64,000 nucleotides of DNA from Gammaproteobacteria bacterium. Lineage in GTDB: Bacteria; Pseudomonadota; Gammaproteobacteria; Legionellales; Legionellaceae. The notes below the pieces were generated by a model. It worked only from the letters and a program-made list of their open reading frames with translations, was not told the DNA's origin and made no database searches. Below, in pieces: positions 28,252 to 37,684 of the stretch. Positions within the stretch are counted from its first letter, which is position 1, and each line of letters starts with the position of its first letter. The translations under genes and the position numbers were made by a program. Where the stretch lies: positions 1-64,000 of the forward strand of contig JANSXK010000009.1 in assembly GCA_024742995.1 (NCBI GenBank), written 5' to 3'.

Positions 28252-29406
28252 TTAGATCGAATGTCTTCTTACTTCGGACGGACTTGGCTGACTTGAGTAT
28301 AGTGATAGATGGAGCTGCGTTCCTGAGGGGCGATCTTCCGGGTGCAACGCGCGCATAGCGTCAGCAAGAGCAGCTAAACCAGACTCTTTTGGTAGTGGTA
28401 ATTCTTTTAAAGTCGTGCCTAACGCGAAGATATCACTTGCTAGGGAAAATTGTTTTTGGTAGTCAGGTATGAGTGTATTCATATAAGTTTGAGGAAAGAT
28501 GTCCCAATTTTTCTCCTGATTTTCAAAGTCTTCGATTGTTTTAAAAAATTCTGGCGCCATATATTTCACTGTGCTGTGCTCTGTTAAGCTATGTTTGTTT
28601 GCGTCAAATGCTTCTTCAAAATCAATGAACGTGATTATAAAAGGTTGTTCCTGATCTTGCGTTTCTTTGACACAAATATTTAGCGGTTTGATATCAGCAT
28701 GGACACGGTTTTTATTGCTTATTTGAACGAGATACTGTTTTAAAATTTCTATGGCAAGTTTTTTTACATCTGACTCTGAAATATCGTTTTTTCGACGCGG
28801 TATAAAGTCAAAGAGAGTTTCACCTGCATCTCGTGTGATATCTACTCTTTTTGTTTGCGTTGCATATCTATAAGGAGATCTTCTGAAAAGGGATGGCCCC
28901 ATATAAAGATTTCGCGCGTAAATGTATACATCATTAGGTGGAGCAACGCTATTTTCATAATCACCGCTTGCCATTTTGCTTTTTAGATAATAGAGGTTAG
29001 TTTCAGAATCTACTGCATATTTAACCGTGTTTTTGGTGCTGGTATCCAGAAAATCATCCCATTTAGCACTTAGTATATATTCAGGACCGTCAGTTTTATT
29101 TTGATGAAAATAGAGTTTGTTTTTTTGTAGCGTTGCAGAATGTGTGTCTGTAGCAGGATCATCAGGATGAGGTGTTTTGATGGGAATACGGCATATGTTC
29201 TCTTCATTATTAATGGGAATAATATAATACCGATAAAACCGAGATTCACCATTCTCTGTGATAAAAAGTTTAGGTCGGGATATTTTTGTGCCGTTTGGCC
29301 AGGAATGATTTTGGAATTGCGCGCCATTTTGTGCATCCATATAACGCTCTGGATGATCAAAGTAATCTTGTATGGCGCTTTGCTCTGCTTTTGAGATAAT
29401 AATCAT
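28252..29406 (-). CDS. Eukaryotic-like protein kinase, candidate effector
   Basis: 384 aa protein kinase fold in the C-terminal two-thirds. Lys142 (LYYLKSK) may be the VAIK lysine, residues 190-202 (ITRDAGETLFDFI) look like the hinge, VHADIKPLN is the catalytic loop (His236, Asp238, Lys240, Asn243), IDFEEAF has Asp262 of the DFG site with Glu in place of Gly, MAPEFF is the APE motif (284-286), SDIFALG has Asp325, and RPSG has Arg359. Key residues are kept, so it may be active. N-terminal 130 residues are not recognised. Eukaryotic-like kinases in Legionellales are often secreted effectors. It is a solo gene in AT-rich flanks. Confidence 0.8.
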   Translation of the reverse strand: MIIISKAEQSAIQDYFDHPERYMDAQNGAQFQNHSWPNGTKISRPKLFITENGESRFYRYYIIPINNEENICRIPIKTPHPDDPATDTHSATLQKNKLYFHQNKTDGPEYILSAKWDDFLDTSTKNTVKYAVDSETNLYYLKSKMASGDYENSVAPPNDVYIYARNLYMGPSLFRRSPYRYATQTKRVDITRDAGETLFDFIPRRKNDISESDVKKLAIEILKQYLVQISNKNRVHADIKPLNICVKETQDQEQPFIITFIDFEEAFDANKHSLTEHSTVKYMAPEFFKTIEDFENQEKNWDIFPQTYMNTLIPDYQKQFSLASDIFALGTTLKELPLPKESGLAALADAMRALHPEDRPSGTQLHLSLYSSQPSPSEVRRHSI

Positions 29407-29558
29407 GATCTTTTTATAATATTAGTGATCTTTAAAAGAGCATACTATCAATAAAAGTTTCTTATATGCAAGTTTTATATGTTTCCAAGTGATTTGTTGA
29501 TTCTTTACGAAGGTATTTTCAAGGGTGGTAGCATGCCATAACTTAGATTGACTAAGGA

Positions 29559-30734
29559 CTAACTATAGGGTCTTGCTTCCATGGATGGCGGAGGCAGGGG
29601 CAAATCACTGATAGCCAAGCATTGTCCTAAGCTGGCTTCATAGCCTTTAGTGAACGTTCCTTGAGTGAGATCGTCTTTGCTCTTCATATCATTGATGTAT
29701 TCAGTTATTTCTTCTTTTGAGCCTGCGCCCTGAATTTTAGTGATCAATTCTAAGGCAGCGGCTACTTTTTTTTCTGTGAGTAGTTTTTGTCTAAATACGT
29801 TAGTGACTTTAGAAGTGGTAAAGGTTTGTCCTTCATCTATGAATCCTCGAGAGTTGATATAGTCTCTTAACACAAGCTCGCAGCTTTCTTTCATGCTTTT
29901 TAATGTTAGTGGGTGTTCTTGATCAAGTAATGTGATGCCTGCTTCAGCATCGCCATCATAAGCTGCTGCTAATATTTTAGTATTTTCATCATTAGATTTT
30001 AAGAACTCTAGGTTTCTAATATCAGGACGATTTGTTTTAATAAAGCATAATGCTTTGCTCATGAGCACGGTTTGAGGATAGGGCGACTTTTCTTCTTTCC
30101 AATTTGCGGTGATTTCAGCACGTAAGTTTGTCCACGCTGCGCCACTGACAGAATGATATCTACCTGTGTATCGTTCAGCGTAGTGATCTTCTTCTGCTTG
30201 TTCAATTTTTAGGGCCAAGCCCACATCGATACAAATGGCTCTGCCATCTTCTGTGATGACAAAATTACCAGGATTTGCTGCATCTGTGATCAGTCGACCT
30301 GTTCTTTGAAAAATATCGACCAATGCAGCGGACATCAGTGCATCATCTTCTGTTATGGTGGGTGATTTAAGACCATTTTCCACACTTTGTTTGATATCCC
30401 TAGCAAAAATTTCACCAGGTTTATAATGCTCATAACTCTGATCTGTTGAGGGGGTTCGTTTGAGATATTTACTTGTCACGAGTGGGCAAGTCCAGCCTGT
30501 GACATCTTCTCCATCGGATAGTGTCACAGTGGCGATTTGTGCTTTAGGATTTAAGTCTGGATTCATGATATTCCAAAGATATACTGAACGCTCTGGGGTA
30601 TCAGTGTTGAACTCATCATAGTGAACTTCTTTAAAAACGAGTGCGTCATCGCCATCATCACTACTGACATAAGTTCTATTGAAACTACCATGGGATAGGC
30701 TATACCAGGTCCGTTGTTCTTTGTTTGCACCCAT
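29559..30734 (-). CDS. Atypical kinase-like protein, candidate effector
   Basis: 391 aa. The first 175 residues look like a reduced kinase: glycine-loop-like LSHGSFNRTYVS (14-24), Lys35 in LVFKE as the nucleotide lysine, a catalytic-loop-like ITDAANPGNF (Asp151, Asn154, Asn157), and DVG (170-172) in place of DFG. The spacing from Asp151 to the last Asn is one more than usual, so activity is uncertain. The remaining 215 residues are helical with no known motif. No signal peptide or membrane segment. It follows the other kinase-like gene on the same strand at 152 bases; both may form a small effector islet. Confidence 0.65.
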   Translation of the reverse strand: MGANKEQRTWYSLSHGSFNRTYVSSDDGDDALVFKEVHYDEFNTDTPERSVYLWNIMNPDLNPKAQIATVTLSDGEDVTGWTCPLVTSKYLKRTPSTDQSYEHYKPGEIFARDIKQSVENGLKSPTITEDDALMSAALVDIFQRTGRLITDAANPGNFVITEDGRAICIDVGLALKIEQAEEDHYAERYTGRYHSVSGAAWTNLRAEITANWKEEKSPYPQTVLMSKALCFIKTNRPDIRNLEFLKSNDENTKILAAAYDGDAEAGITLLDQEHPLTLKSMKESCELVLRDYINSRGFIDEGQTFTTSKVTNVFRQKLLTEKKVAAALELITKIQGAGSKEEITEYINDMKSKDDLTQGTFTKGYEASLGQCLAISDLPLPPPSMEARPYS

Positions 30735-30804
30735 TGACGTTATCTGAAAGCGGTGAGATGTAATTATAGTATAGAACTTATTTGTAAGCTTGCAGCAGAA
30801 TGTT

Positions 30805-31482
30805 TTAACCAGCCTTTAATTGACGCAACATCAATTTCGCGGCTGCTTGCTCGGCTTTTCTTCTGGTATTGCCATTGCCGGTAGTGCTGCGCTTCAAGGT
30901 AGTCAGTTTGCATGCGATGTGAAAGATTTGGTCATGTTCTTCGCCGACAATTTTTTCGACACTGTAAGTGGGTAGAGGGTGTTTGTGGGCTTGGAGATAT
31001 TCTTGCAATTGGGTTTTAGCATCTTTAGAACTGGCATCTAAATTTTCATCGCTGAGACGACTCTCAAACAACGCTAAGATCACGCGTTGAGCATGGTCGA
31101 AATCGCTGTCTAGAAAAATCGCTGCAAATACGGCTTCTAATGCATCGGCTAAAATAGAGCGTCGTCGAAAGCCACCACTTTTCAGCTCGCCTTGACCCAA
31201 AAGCAAATAGTCACCCAAATCAATTTCTAGTGCAATATCTGCCAACATATCGCCTTTGACCAAAAAGGCACGTATGCGGCTGAGTTGGCCTTCCGGTAAT
31301 TTTGGGTAGCGCTGGTACAATGCAATGGAAATGACGGTATTGAGAATCGAATCCCCAAGAAATTCCAAGCGCTCATAATTTTTTTCGCCAACACTGCAGT
31401 GGGTGAGTGCCTGCTGCAAATAGGATGTTTGCTGGAAGGTATAGTCCAGTCGTAAGCAAAGACGCTCGATATGAGGATGCAT
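30805..31482 (-). CDS. rnc: Ribonuclease III
   Basis: 225 aa RNase III, which cuts double-stranded RNA in rRNA and mRNA processing. The catalytic signature ERLEFLGDSILNTVIS is present, followed by the second acidic site (LADALEAVFAAIFLD) and a C-terminal double-stranded RNA-binding domain (AKTQLQEYLQAH ... RKAEQAAAKLMLRQL). It is the third gene of the lepA-lepB-rnc operon, 18 bases after lepB. The usual next gene era is missing; the kinase-like gene lies there instead. Confidence 0.96.
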   Translation of the reverse strand: MHPHIERLCLRLDYTFQQTSYLQQALTHCSVGEKNYERLEFLGDSILNTVISIALYQRYPKLPEGQLSRIRAFLVKGDMLADIALEIDLGDYLLLGQGELKSGGFRRRSILADALEAVFAAIFLDSDFDHAQRVILALFESRLSDENLDASSKDAKTQLQEYLQAHKHPLPTYSVEKIVGEEHDQIFHIACKLTTLKRSTTGNGNTRRKAEQAAAKLMLRQLKAG

Positions 31483-31500
31483 AAGGGTGATCTCTATAAA

Positions 31501-32256
31501 TTAGTGGATAATACTGCCTAAGCGTGACCAGCGTACACTCCATTCTTTTTTATTCCAACTCAACCAGGTGAAAGCGGCTTTACCACGCAAATAATCGTCG
31601 TGTACAAATCCCCAATAACGGCTGTCGGCGGAGTCATCGCGATTGTCACCCATGACAAAATATTGATTGGGAGGGACCGTCACTTCAAAGTCAGTGCCAG
31701 CAACATCACTGCGGCGGAAAATATCATGCACCACACCATTGAGGTTCTCACGGTACTCTGCTACCGGATGAGAGGAGCTTTCGTCCGTTGTATATTGGAC
31801 AAATTCTTGCTTGGCTTCTTTGCCATTGATGGATAAAACTTTATGATGATAAGCAACCACATCACCAGGAACGCCAATGACACGTTTGATGAAATCATAT
31901 TTTGGATTGGGCGGCCAACGAAATACAACGATATCGCCAGTTTTTGGGGATGAAATATTGACAATTTTTTTATCCCAAACGGGCAAGCGTAAGCCGTAAA
32001 TAAATTTATTCACCACCAAAAAATCACCGACTAATAACGTAGGTTCAAGTGAGCCAGATGGAATTCGGAAGGGTTCGAACACAAAACCACGAATCAGTAA
32101 CACCCCAAAAAATATGGGGAAAAATGAGCGTGAATACTCAACAATTTTTGGCATTTTTTTATTATGATGTCTTTTTTTGGACCATATAAAGATATCTAAC
32201 AAATAAATCGCCCCAGACACCGCGGATAAAACCAATAACCAAAGTGCAAGATTCAT
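31501..32256 (-). CDS. lepB: Signal peptidase I LepB
   Basis: 251 aa inner-membrane protease that removes Sec and Tat signal peptides. Two membrane helices are expected (N-terminal LALWLLVLSAVSGAIYLLDI and about residues 45-62 SFFPIFFGVLLIRGF). The catalytic serine is in FRIPSGSLEPTLLVGD, with Leu where E. coli has Met, and the catalytic lysine in YDFIKRVIGVPGD; GDNRDDSADSRYWG completes the family. ATG follows AGGAGT. The stop of lepA is 12 bases before. It would process the signal peptides of the secreted proteins of this window. Confidence 0.96.
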   Translation of the reverse strand: MNLALWLLVLSAVSGAIYLLDIFIWSKKRHHNKKMPKIVEYSRSFFPIFFGVLLIRGFVFEPFRIPSGSLEPTLLVGDFLVVNKFIYGLRLPVWDKKIVNISSPKTGDIVVFRWPPNPKYDFIKRVIGVPGDVVAYHHKVLSINGKEAKQEFVQYTTDESSSHPVAEYRENLNGVVHDIFRRSDVAGTDFEVTVPPNQYFVMGDNRDDSADSRYWGFVHDDYLRGKAAFTWLSWNKKEWSVRWSRLGSIIH

Positions 32257-32268
32257 GTATCATTACTC

Positions 32269-34074
32269 CTATTTCTTTTTATCAGTTTGAAACACAGCCA
32301 TAAAAGCTTCTTGTGGGATTTCAACATGCCCCACTTGTTTCATGCGTTTTTTACCTGCTTTCTGCTTATCCAAGAGTTTACGTTTGCGGCTCACATCACC
32401 GCCATAACATTTTGCAGTAACATTTTTACGTAATGCTTTGACCGTTTGTCTCGCAATAATATGGCCGCCAAGCGCAGCTTGAATGGCAACGTCAAACATT
32501 TGCCTAGGAATCAATTCGCGCATTTTATCGGTCAATGCTCGGCCACGAGATTGTGCAGCAGAGCGATGAACAATGACGGACAATGCATCTACTCGTTCAG
32601 TATTGATCAAAATATCCATTTTTACCAAATCAGCTTCGTCGAAGCGAAGAAAATTATAATCCAACGATGCGTAGCCGCGGCTGACTGATTTTAAGCGATC
32701 AAAGAAATCAGAGACGACTTCACTCATAGGTAAATCATAAGAGACCGATACTTGACGTCCGCTATAGACCATGGAGACTTGGACGCCGCGCCGTTCGACA
32801 CATAAGGTGATGATGGCACCCAAATAATCTTGAGGGACTAAAATATTTGCACGTACAATCGGCTCAAACATTTGTTTGATTTGTTGTACGGGTGGTAAGA
32901 GGGATGGATTATCGATTGAAATCGTTTCGCCTTTGGTATTGATGATTTGATAAATCACAGTCGGTGCTGTGGAAATCAGCTCTAGATTATATTCGCGTTC
33001 GAGGCGTTCTTGAACGATTTCCATATGTAGCATACCCAAAAACCCACAACGAAATCCGAACCCTAATGCTTCGGAAGATTCTGGTTCGTAGAATAGAGAG
33101 GCATCATTTAAGCTTAATTTTGCCAATGCTTCCCGGAAAGTTTCAAAATCATCAGAACTGATGGGAAATAATCCAGCATACACTTGTGGTTTGACGCGTA
33201 AAAATCCAGGCAGGGGTTGGGTTGCTGCATTTTTTTCTAACGTCAGCGTATCGCCGACTGGTGCGCCTTGAATATCTTTGATGCCAGCAAGGACATAGCC
33301 AACTTCTCCAGCTTTGAGCTCAGAAGTTTGGGTGCGCTTTGGGGTGAAAATGCCAACTTGGTCGACCATATAAGCTTTACCCGTCGACATGATTTGCATT
33401 TTTTTGCCAGCAGTCAGCGTACCATTCATAATGCGAACCAGTGATACGACACCCAAATAACTGTCAAACCAAGAATCAATGATCAGTGCTTGCAAGGGGG
33501 CTTCAATATCGCCACTGGGTGGGCGGATATGTGTCACAATGGCTTCTAGGACTTCGTCAACCCCGATCCCAGATTTGGCAGAAACACGAATGGCATCTTG
33601 TGCCTCGACGCCAATGATGTCTTCAATTTCTGCAATCACACGCTCTGGTTCCGCTTGCTGGAGATCGATTTTGTTTAAGACAGGCAATACATCGAGAGAT
33701 TGATCAATAGCGGTATAACAGACTGCCACAGTTTGTGCTTCGACGCCTTGTGCCGCATCGACCACTAAAATGGCACCTTCACAAGCAGCCAATGAGCGGG
33801 AGACTTCATAAGAAAAATCGACATGCCCTGGGGTGTCGATAAAATTCAGCAAATAAGTTTTACCGTCGTTGGCTTTGTATTGGAGCGATACGCTTTGTGC
33901 TTTGATGGTGATGCCGCGTTCACGCTCAATGTCCATCGAGTCCAATACTTGCGCTGCCATCTCTCGATCAGAGAGGCCGCCACAACGTTGAATGAAGCGA
34001 TCGGCCAACGTGGATTTACCATGATCAATATGGGCGATGATGGAAAAATTTCGAATCAGAGATAAATCACTCAA
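32269..34074 (-). CDS. lepA: Translation elongation factor 4 LepA
   Basis: About 601 aa GTPase that binds the ribosome and affects translocation and initiation. G1 [14 protein letters not shown]2 [11 protein letters not shown]3 DTPGHVDF, G4 NKIDL, and the LepA-specific C-terminal domain ([26 protein letters not shown]) are all present. No ATG is available; TTG 34074 gives the family-typical start ([15 protein letters not shown]). TTG 34095 is another option. Neither has a clear ribosome site, unusual for so conserved a gene. It heads the lepA-lepB-rnc operon. Confidence 0.95.
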   Translation of the reverse strand: MSDLSLIRNFSIIAHIDHGKSTLADRFIQRCGGLSDREMAAQVLDSMDIERERGITIKAQSVSLQYKANDGKTYLLNFIDTPGHVDFSYEVSRSLAACEGAILVVDAAQGVEAQTVAVCYTAIDQSLDVLPVLNKIDLQQAEPERVIAEIEDIIGVEAQDAIRVSAKSGIGVDEVLEAIVTHIRPPSGDIEAPLQALIIDSWFDSYLGVVSLVRIMNGTLTAGKKMQIMSTGKAYMVDQVGIFTPKRTQTSELKAGEVGYVLAGIKDIQGAPVGDTLTLEKNAATQPLPGFLRVKPQVYAGLFPISSDDFETFREALAKLSLNDASLFYEPESSEALGFGFRCGFLGMLHMEIVQERLEREYNLELISTAPTVIYQIINTKGETISIDNPSLLPPVQQIKQMFEPIVRANILVPQDYLGAIITLCVERRGVQVSMVYSGRQVSVSYDLPMSEVVSDFFDRLKSVSRGYASLDYNFLRFDEADLVKMDILINTERVDALSVIVHRSAAQSRGRALTDKMRELIPRQMFDVAIQAALGGHIIARQTVKALRKNVTAKCYGGDVSRKRKLLDKQKAGKKRMKQVGHVEIPQEAFMAVFQTDKKK

Positions 34075-34186
34075 ACTAATCTGCCAAGGTTGCAAAGGGC
34101 CAATTTTAGCTGATTGGAGGGGGTAGCGTAAACAAATTAATTTTTTAGAGATTTAAAAGCTTATTTTTATACAGTTTATCCTGCTG

Positions 34187-34233
34187 AGGACTGGCATAAA
34201 ACAACCAAGATATCGTTGTTTTGCGTCAGTCCT
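34187..34233. repeat. Large imperfect hairpin in a divergent gap
   Basis: Arms 34187-34205 and 34215-34233 pair over 19 positions with two G-T pairs and one mismatch, around a 9-base loop. The right arm (GTTTTGCGTCAGTCC) resembles that of another hairpin at 37709-37718 (GTTTTGTGTCAG). It lies between the lepA and mltB starts, so it is in the leader or promoter region of mltB. Confidence 0.7.
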
Positions 34234-34258
34234 GATGGTATCTTAGGCAAAGGAGTTT

Positions 34259-35266
34259 ATGAAGGAGAAATACGTGCGGCATGGGTTGAAACAAATCATG
34301 ATTTTATGTGCGCTGGTTTGGATGCAGCAATTGTTTGCTGATCAAACTTTGGTGCAGCAAAAAAATACACAAACATTTATTCGTGATTTGGTAAAAAATG
34401 ATAGCTTTGAGCGTAAAAAAGTTCGCGATATTTTAAGCAAAGCTGTGTACAAGCCCAAAATTATTGCCGCCATGGAACGCCCCTACGAAAAGAAAAATTG
34501 GGATGTGTATCGGGCTAGATTTTTGACGCCGGCGCGACTTAATGCGGGGTTGGATTTTTGGCGGAATAATCAAAAGACGCTGCAGAAGGTAGAACAAGAG
34601 TATGGGGTGCCGGCAGAAGTGATTGTGGCTATCATTGGTGTGGAGACCTCTTATGGTAAACAACAAGGTAGCTACCGGGTGTTAGATGCTTTGACAACGT
34701 TGGCCTTTTTTTATCCCAAGCGCGCTGATTATTTCAAACGTGAATTAAGAGAATTTTTGTTGCTTTGTCGCGAGCATGGCGTACCTGCCACAGAGTATGT
34801 CGGCTCTTATGCAGGCGCGATGGGCAAACCACAGTTTATGCCCAGTAATTATCGTACCTATGCGTTGGATTTCATGGGAAAAGGTCAGCCCAATTTGATG
34901 AAAGATGATAGTGACGCTATTTTAAGTGTGGCGAATTATTTTAAACGACATGGCTGGCAAACCAGTCAGATGGTTGCTGAACCTGTACAAGTTCCAAATA
35001 AAAATGCCCAAGAGCTAAGCCTAAACGCTAGAAGTCCTAATTATACGTTTACGCAATTGTTACAAGCAGGGGTGCAGCCGCATGATCAGCAACACTCACA
35101 TCCTAAAGAAGCGGGATTATTGGCACTGATCACAGACAAGGGGCCGGAATACTGGGTGGCTTATCCCAACTTTTATGTGATTACGCGCTATAATACCAGC
35201 CCACAATACGCATTGGTGGTGTATTTGCTATCACAATCATTGCGTGAACATTATCGACATGTCTAG
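34259..35266 (+). CDS. mltB: Lytic murein transglycosylase B
   Basis: 335 aa. MltB cuts the glycan chain of peptidoglycan to leave 1,6-anhydro ends, which Mpl helps to recycle. The catalytic glutamate is in IIGVETSYGK, followed by family segments FYPKRADYFKRELREFL, GSYAGAMGKPQFMPSNYRTYALDF and ANYFKRHGW. The N-terminus is a Sec signal peptide (QIMILCALVWMQQLFA) with no lipobox, unlike the lipoprotein of E. coli, so it may be a soluble periplasmic form. ATG follows AAGGAG. gspL starts 9 bases later. Confidence 0.93.
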   Translation: MKEKYVRHGLKQIMILCALVWMQQLFADQTLVQQKNTQTFIRDLVKNDSFERKKVRDILSKAVYKPKIIAAMERPYEKKNWDVYRARFLTPARLNAGLDFWRNNQKTLQKVEQEYGVPAEVIVAIIGVETSYGKQQGSYRVLDALTTLAFFYPKRADYFKRELREFLLLCREHGVPATEYVGSYAGAMGKPQFMPSNYRTYALDFMGKGQPNLMKDDSDAILSVANYFKRHGWQTSQMVAEPVQVPNKNAQELSLNARSPNYTFTQLLQAGVQPHDQQHSHPKEAGLLALITDKGPEYWVAYPNFYVITRYNTSPQYALVVYLLSQSLREHYRHV

Positions 35267-35275
35267 AGGGATAGT

Positions 35276-36448
35276 ATGGCGCTAACCTGCTTTTTATTCC
35301 CTGATAAGAGTGATGAACATACTATTCTGAGCCTTCGTTTGGATATGCAGGGCCAGGTCGATCAACCTTTACAACCCCGTTCTGTGGCTGACGTGCGTGT
35401 GCTGCAAGAGCAGGCACGGACCATTGTTGTGTTTCCGACCTCGTGGTGTGGTTTAAATCAAGTAGAATTGCCTCTGTTGCCCGATCGCAAAGCACGCGAA
35501 GCGATCCCATACGCTTTGGAAGATGGTGTAGCGCAGTCATTGACGCAATTGCACGTGGCCATCGATCGTGCTTATCACCACAACCAGCATTATTTGGCCT
35601 TAGTCATCGACAAACAAATCATGATTGATTGGATGAATACTTTGGAAGATTGGGGCGTCAATTATGATGTAATCACAGTCGATTGGTTTGCGTTGGCTCA
35701 GGGCGAAGGCTGTGTGTCAGAGCATCATGTGATGGTTAATAGTCCTGCATTTCAAGGCACATTGACGTTGGATATTTGGGATCATCAGCCGCATATTTGG
35801 GCTGATGATTTACAATGGTATACGTTTGCACAGAGTGCCAACGTTGAGACATTGTCAGAGGTTGTGCCAATCACCGTGTCGTTTTATGAGTGGGTTGCTG
35901 CGCGTTTATTAAAAACAAAACCCATGAATTTGTGTCAAGGTGTGTTTCAGCATGCGACGAGCCAGACGCAAGTCAAAAGCTGGTATTATCGTGCTGGATG
36001 GGTTGCGGGGTTGTGGTTATTAGCATTTATTGGGATTCATATTGGCTTAGATAGGATGATTTCTAAGCAATCTCAAGCGCTAGATCAACAAATTGCGCGT
36101 GTTTATCATGTGTTTTTCCCACAATCACAGCAAGTGGTGAACCCCAAAGTTAGAATTAAGCAATTATTAAAGCAGGGTCAAACCGGTAGTAACATTCAAT
36201 TATGGTCTTTATTTGAAAATTTATCTGCGGTGTTGTCGCAAAATATGCAAGCATCAAAACAGCAAAAAGCACTAGTCCAATCTTTGCAGTTTCAAAATAA
36301 GTCTCTTACCGTAACCCTGGTATGCGATGATTTTGCAGCTTTAGAGGATATTGAAGCAGCACTACGTAAAAAACAGGTGCATGTACAGCAGCTGTCCGCC
36401 GCAACCGAAGCAGAGCAAGTGGTGGCTAAATTGGAGTTGTCGCAATGA
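35276..36448 (+). CDS. gspL: Type II secretion system protein GspL
   Basis: 390 aa. GspL is the inner-membrane protein that ties the GspE ATPase to the GspF/GspM platform. The N-terminal half is the cytoplasmic actin-like domain (VELPLLPDRKAREAIPYALED is typical), followed by a single membrane helix (AGWVAGLWLLAFIGIHIGL, about residue 242-260) and a periplasmic ferredoxin-like domain. ATG follows GAGGGA. It overlaps gspM by 4 bases. The other gsp genes are not in the window, as in Legionella where the lsp genes are split over several loci. It would serve export of proteins such as the C1 protease. Confidence 0.9.
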   Translation: MALTCFLFPDKSDEHTILSLRLDMQGQVDQPLQPRSVADVRVLQEQARTIVVFPTSWCGLNQVELPLLPDRKAREAIPYALEDGVAQSLTQLHVAIDRAYHHNQHYLALVIDKQIMIDWMNTLEDWGVNYDVITVDWFALAQGEGCVSEHHVMVNSPAFQGTLTLDIWDHQPHIWADDLQWYTFAQSANVETLSEVVPITVSFYEWVAARLLKTKPMNLCQGVFQHATSQTQVKSWYYRAGWVAGLWLLAFIGIHIGLDRMISKQSQALDQQIARVYHVFFPQSQQVVNPKVRIKQLLKQGQTGSNIQLWSLFENLSAVLSQNMQASKQQKALVQSLQFQNKSLTVTLVCDDFAALEDIEAALRKKQVHVQQLSAATEAEQVVAKLELSQ

Positions 36449-36921
36449 AAGCATATTGGCAACAATTAAGTGAACGAGATCAAATGGCGGCGATGGTCGG
36501 GGGCGTTTGTTTGGTTTTATATTTGTTGTACGCGCTGGTATTTGAGCCATTAAGTTCATCTGTGACGGCGGCCCAAGAAGCATGGACGGAGAAAAAAGCG
36601 ACGTTAAATTGGATGCAGCATGTAGAGAAAACCTATGTGTCTGCTAAGAAGCCACAGACCGTAACGGCGGGGAATTTACTCTCGATTTTGACCACCCGAC
36701 TGAATAAAACTTCTTTTCACCGTTTTCCCCATCAATTGTCGCAGACGGCGACCGGCGATATTCAATTAACCTTTGATCAAGTGCCTTATAACCTTTTTAT
36801 ATTGTGGTTACAACGCCAATCAACGGAATATACGTTGATCATTAAAAGCTTGGATATGACCAAAACAGATGTTTCGGGGATAGTGAAAGCAGCGGTCATG
36901 TTTTCTGCACCTGAGCAATGA
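36445..36921 (+). CDS. gspM: Type II secretion system protein GspM
   Basis: 158 aa, the partner of GspL in the inner-membrane platform. A short cytoplasmic start (MKAYWQQLSERDQMAAMVGG) is followed by one membrane helix (VCLVLYLLYALVFEPL), then a periplasmic ferredoxin-like part (GNLLSILTTRLNKTSFHRF). Size and layout fit the family. The start codon overlaps the gspL stop (ATGA), so they are translationally coupled. Confidence 0.88.
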   Translation: MKAYWQQLSERDQMAAMVGGVCLVLYLLYALVFEPLSSSVTAAQEAWTEKKATLNWMQHVEKTYVSAKKPQTVTAGNLLSILTTRLNKTSFHRFPHQLSQTATGDIQLTFDQVPYNLFILWLQRQSTEYTLIIKSLDMTKTDVSGIVKAAVMFSAPEQ

Positions 36922-37003
36922 CGACTGCTAGGGCAAAATCGTGAGTGAACGCAGAGTAGCGACGTCCTAAGATCATTGTTTCAACGACCCACACGCCTAG
37001 ATC

Positions 37004-37033
37004 CCTACGTCCCGTGGCTTGTCCACGGGATCC
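37004..37033. repeat. Second copy of the REP-like palindromic element
   Basis: Matches bases 1-30 at 27 of 30. Two of the three differences are on facing sides of the same stem pair (C-G there, T-A here), and the third repairs a mismatch, giving a perfect 7-base stem CCCGTGG/CCACGGG with loop CTTGT. It stands alone in the 240-base gap between gspM and dsbB; the rest of that gap (36922-37003, 37034-37161) shows no clear feature apart from the dsbB ribosome site. Confidence 0.85.
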
Positions 37034-37161
37034 GCAGCCTCGTTGCGCGCAAAGACAATGGTATATGTTTTTCAACAATACTCTTGCCTCTTGGATATTG
37101 CGGCGTTACAAACACAGGTTTATAATGATTGGCTATACCAACCATTTTTCAGGAGTATGTT

Positions 37162-37677
37162 GTGAATCGAATCACGTATCGTAGGTTTCAAAGTTTCATG
37201 TTGCTTGTGACCATTTTGGTGATGGGGTTTTCATTTTATATCGAATTCGCAAACCAATTACAGCCTTGTCCGCTATGTTTCATGCAGCGTGCCACAGCAT
37301 TTCTCTTCGGATTTTTCTGTCTTTTTGGTTTATTAGCCGCGACTTTAAAGCGAGCTAAAGTTATTTCTACGATACAGTGTATTCTAACGCTATTGGGGGT
37401 GTATTTTTCTGCCCGTCAATTGTGGTTGCAATCACAACCTGTTGATTTGAACACGCAATGTGTACCTGGTTTAGAAGCAATGTTGCATTTGTTTTCTTGG
37501 GATGCAATTGCCAAATCCTTCCTGTGGGGCACCACGGATTGTGCGCGTATCGACTGGCGGTGGTTTGGTATGTCTATTCCTTTATGGTCTGGCATGTATT
37601 TCACTGGGATGGTGGTGTTCAGTACCTACGTTTATACGAAAGTCGCGCGGGCACTTAGAGATCTTGATAAGTTCTAA
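37162..37677 (+). CDS. dsbB: Disulfide bond formation protein DsbB
   Basis: 171 aa inner-membrane protein that re-oxidises DsbA and passes electrons to quinone. Four hydrophobic segments are seen. The first Cys pair is in PCPLCFMQR (Cys36, Cys39), the second is Cys100 (NTQCVPG) and Cys127 (TTDCARID). GTG 37162 is chosen because AGGAG at 37151-37155 precedes it by six bases; the open frame begins at TTG 37129 with no such site. Disulfides are expected in the secreted Cys-rich protein at 40072. Confidence 0.94.
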   Translation: MNRITYRRFQSFMLLVTILVMGFSFYIEFANQLQPCPLCFMQRATAFLFGFFCLFGLLAATLKRAKVISTIQCILTLLGVYFSARQLWLQSQPVDLNTQCVPGLEAMLHLFSWDAIAKSFLWGTTDCARIDWRWFGMSIPLWSGMYFTGMVVFSTYVYTKVARALRDLDKF

Positions 37678-37684
37678 ACAGAAT

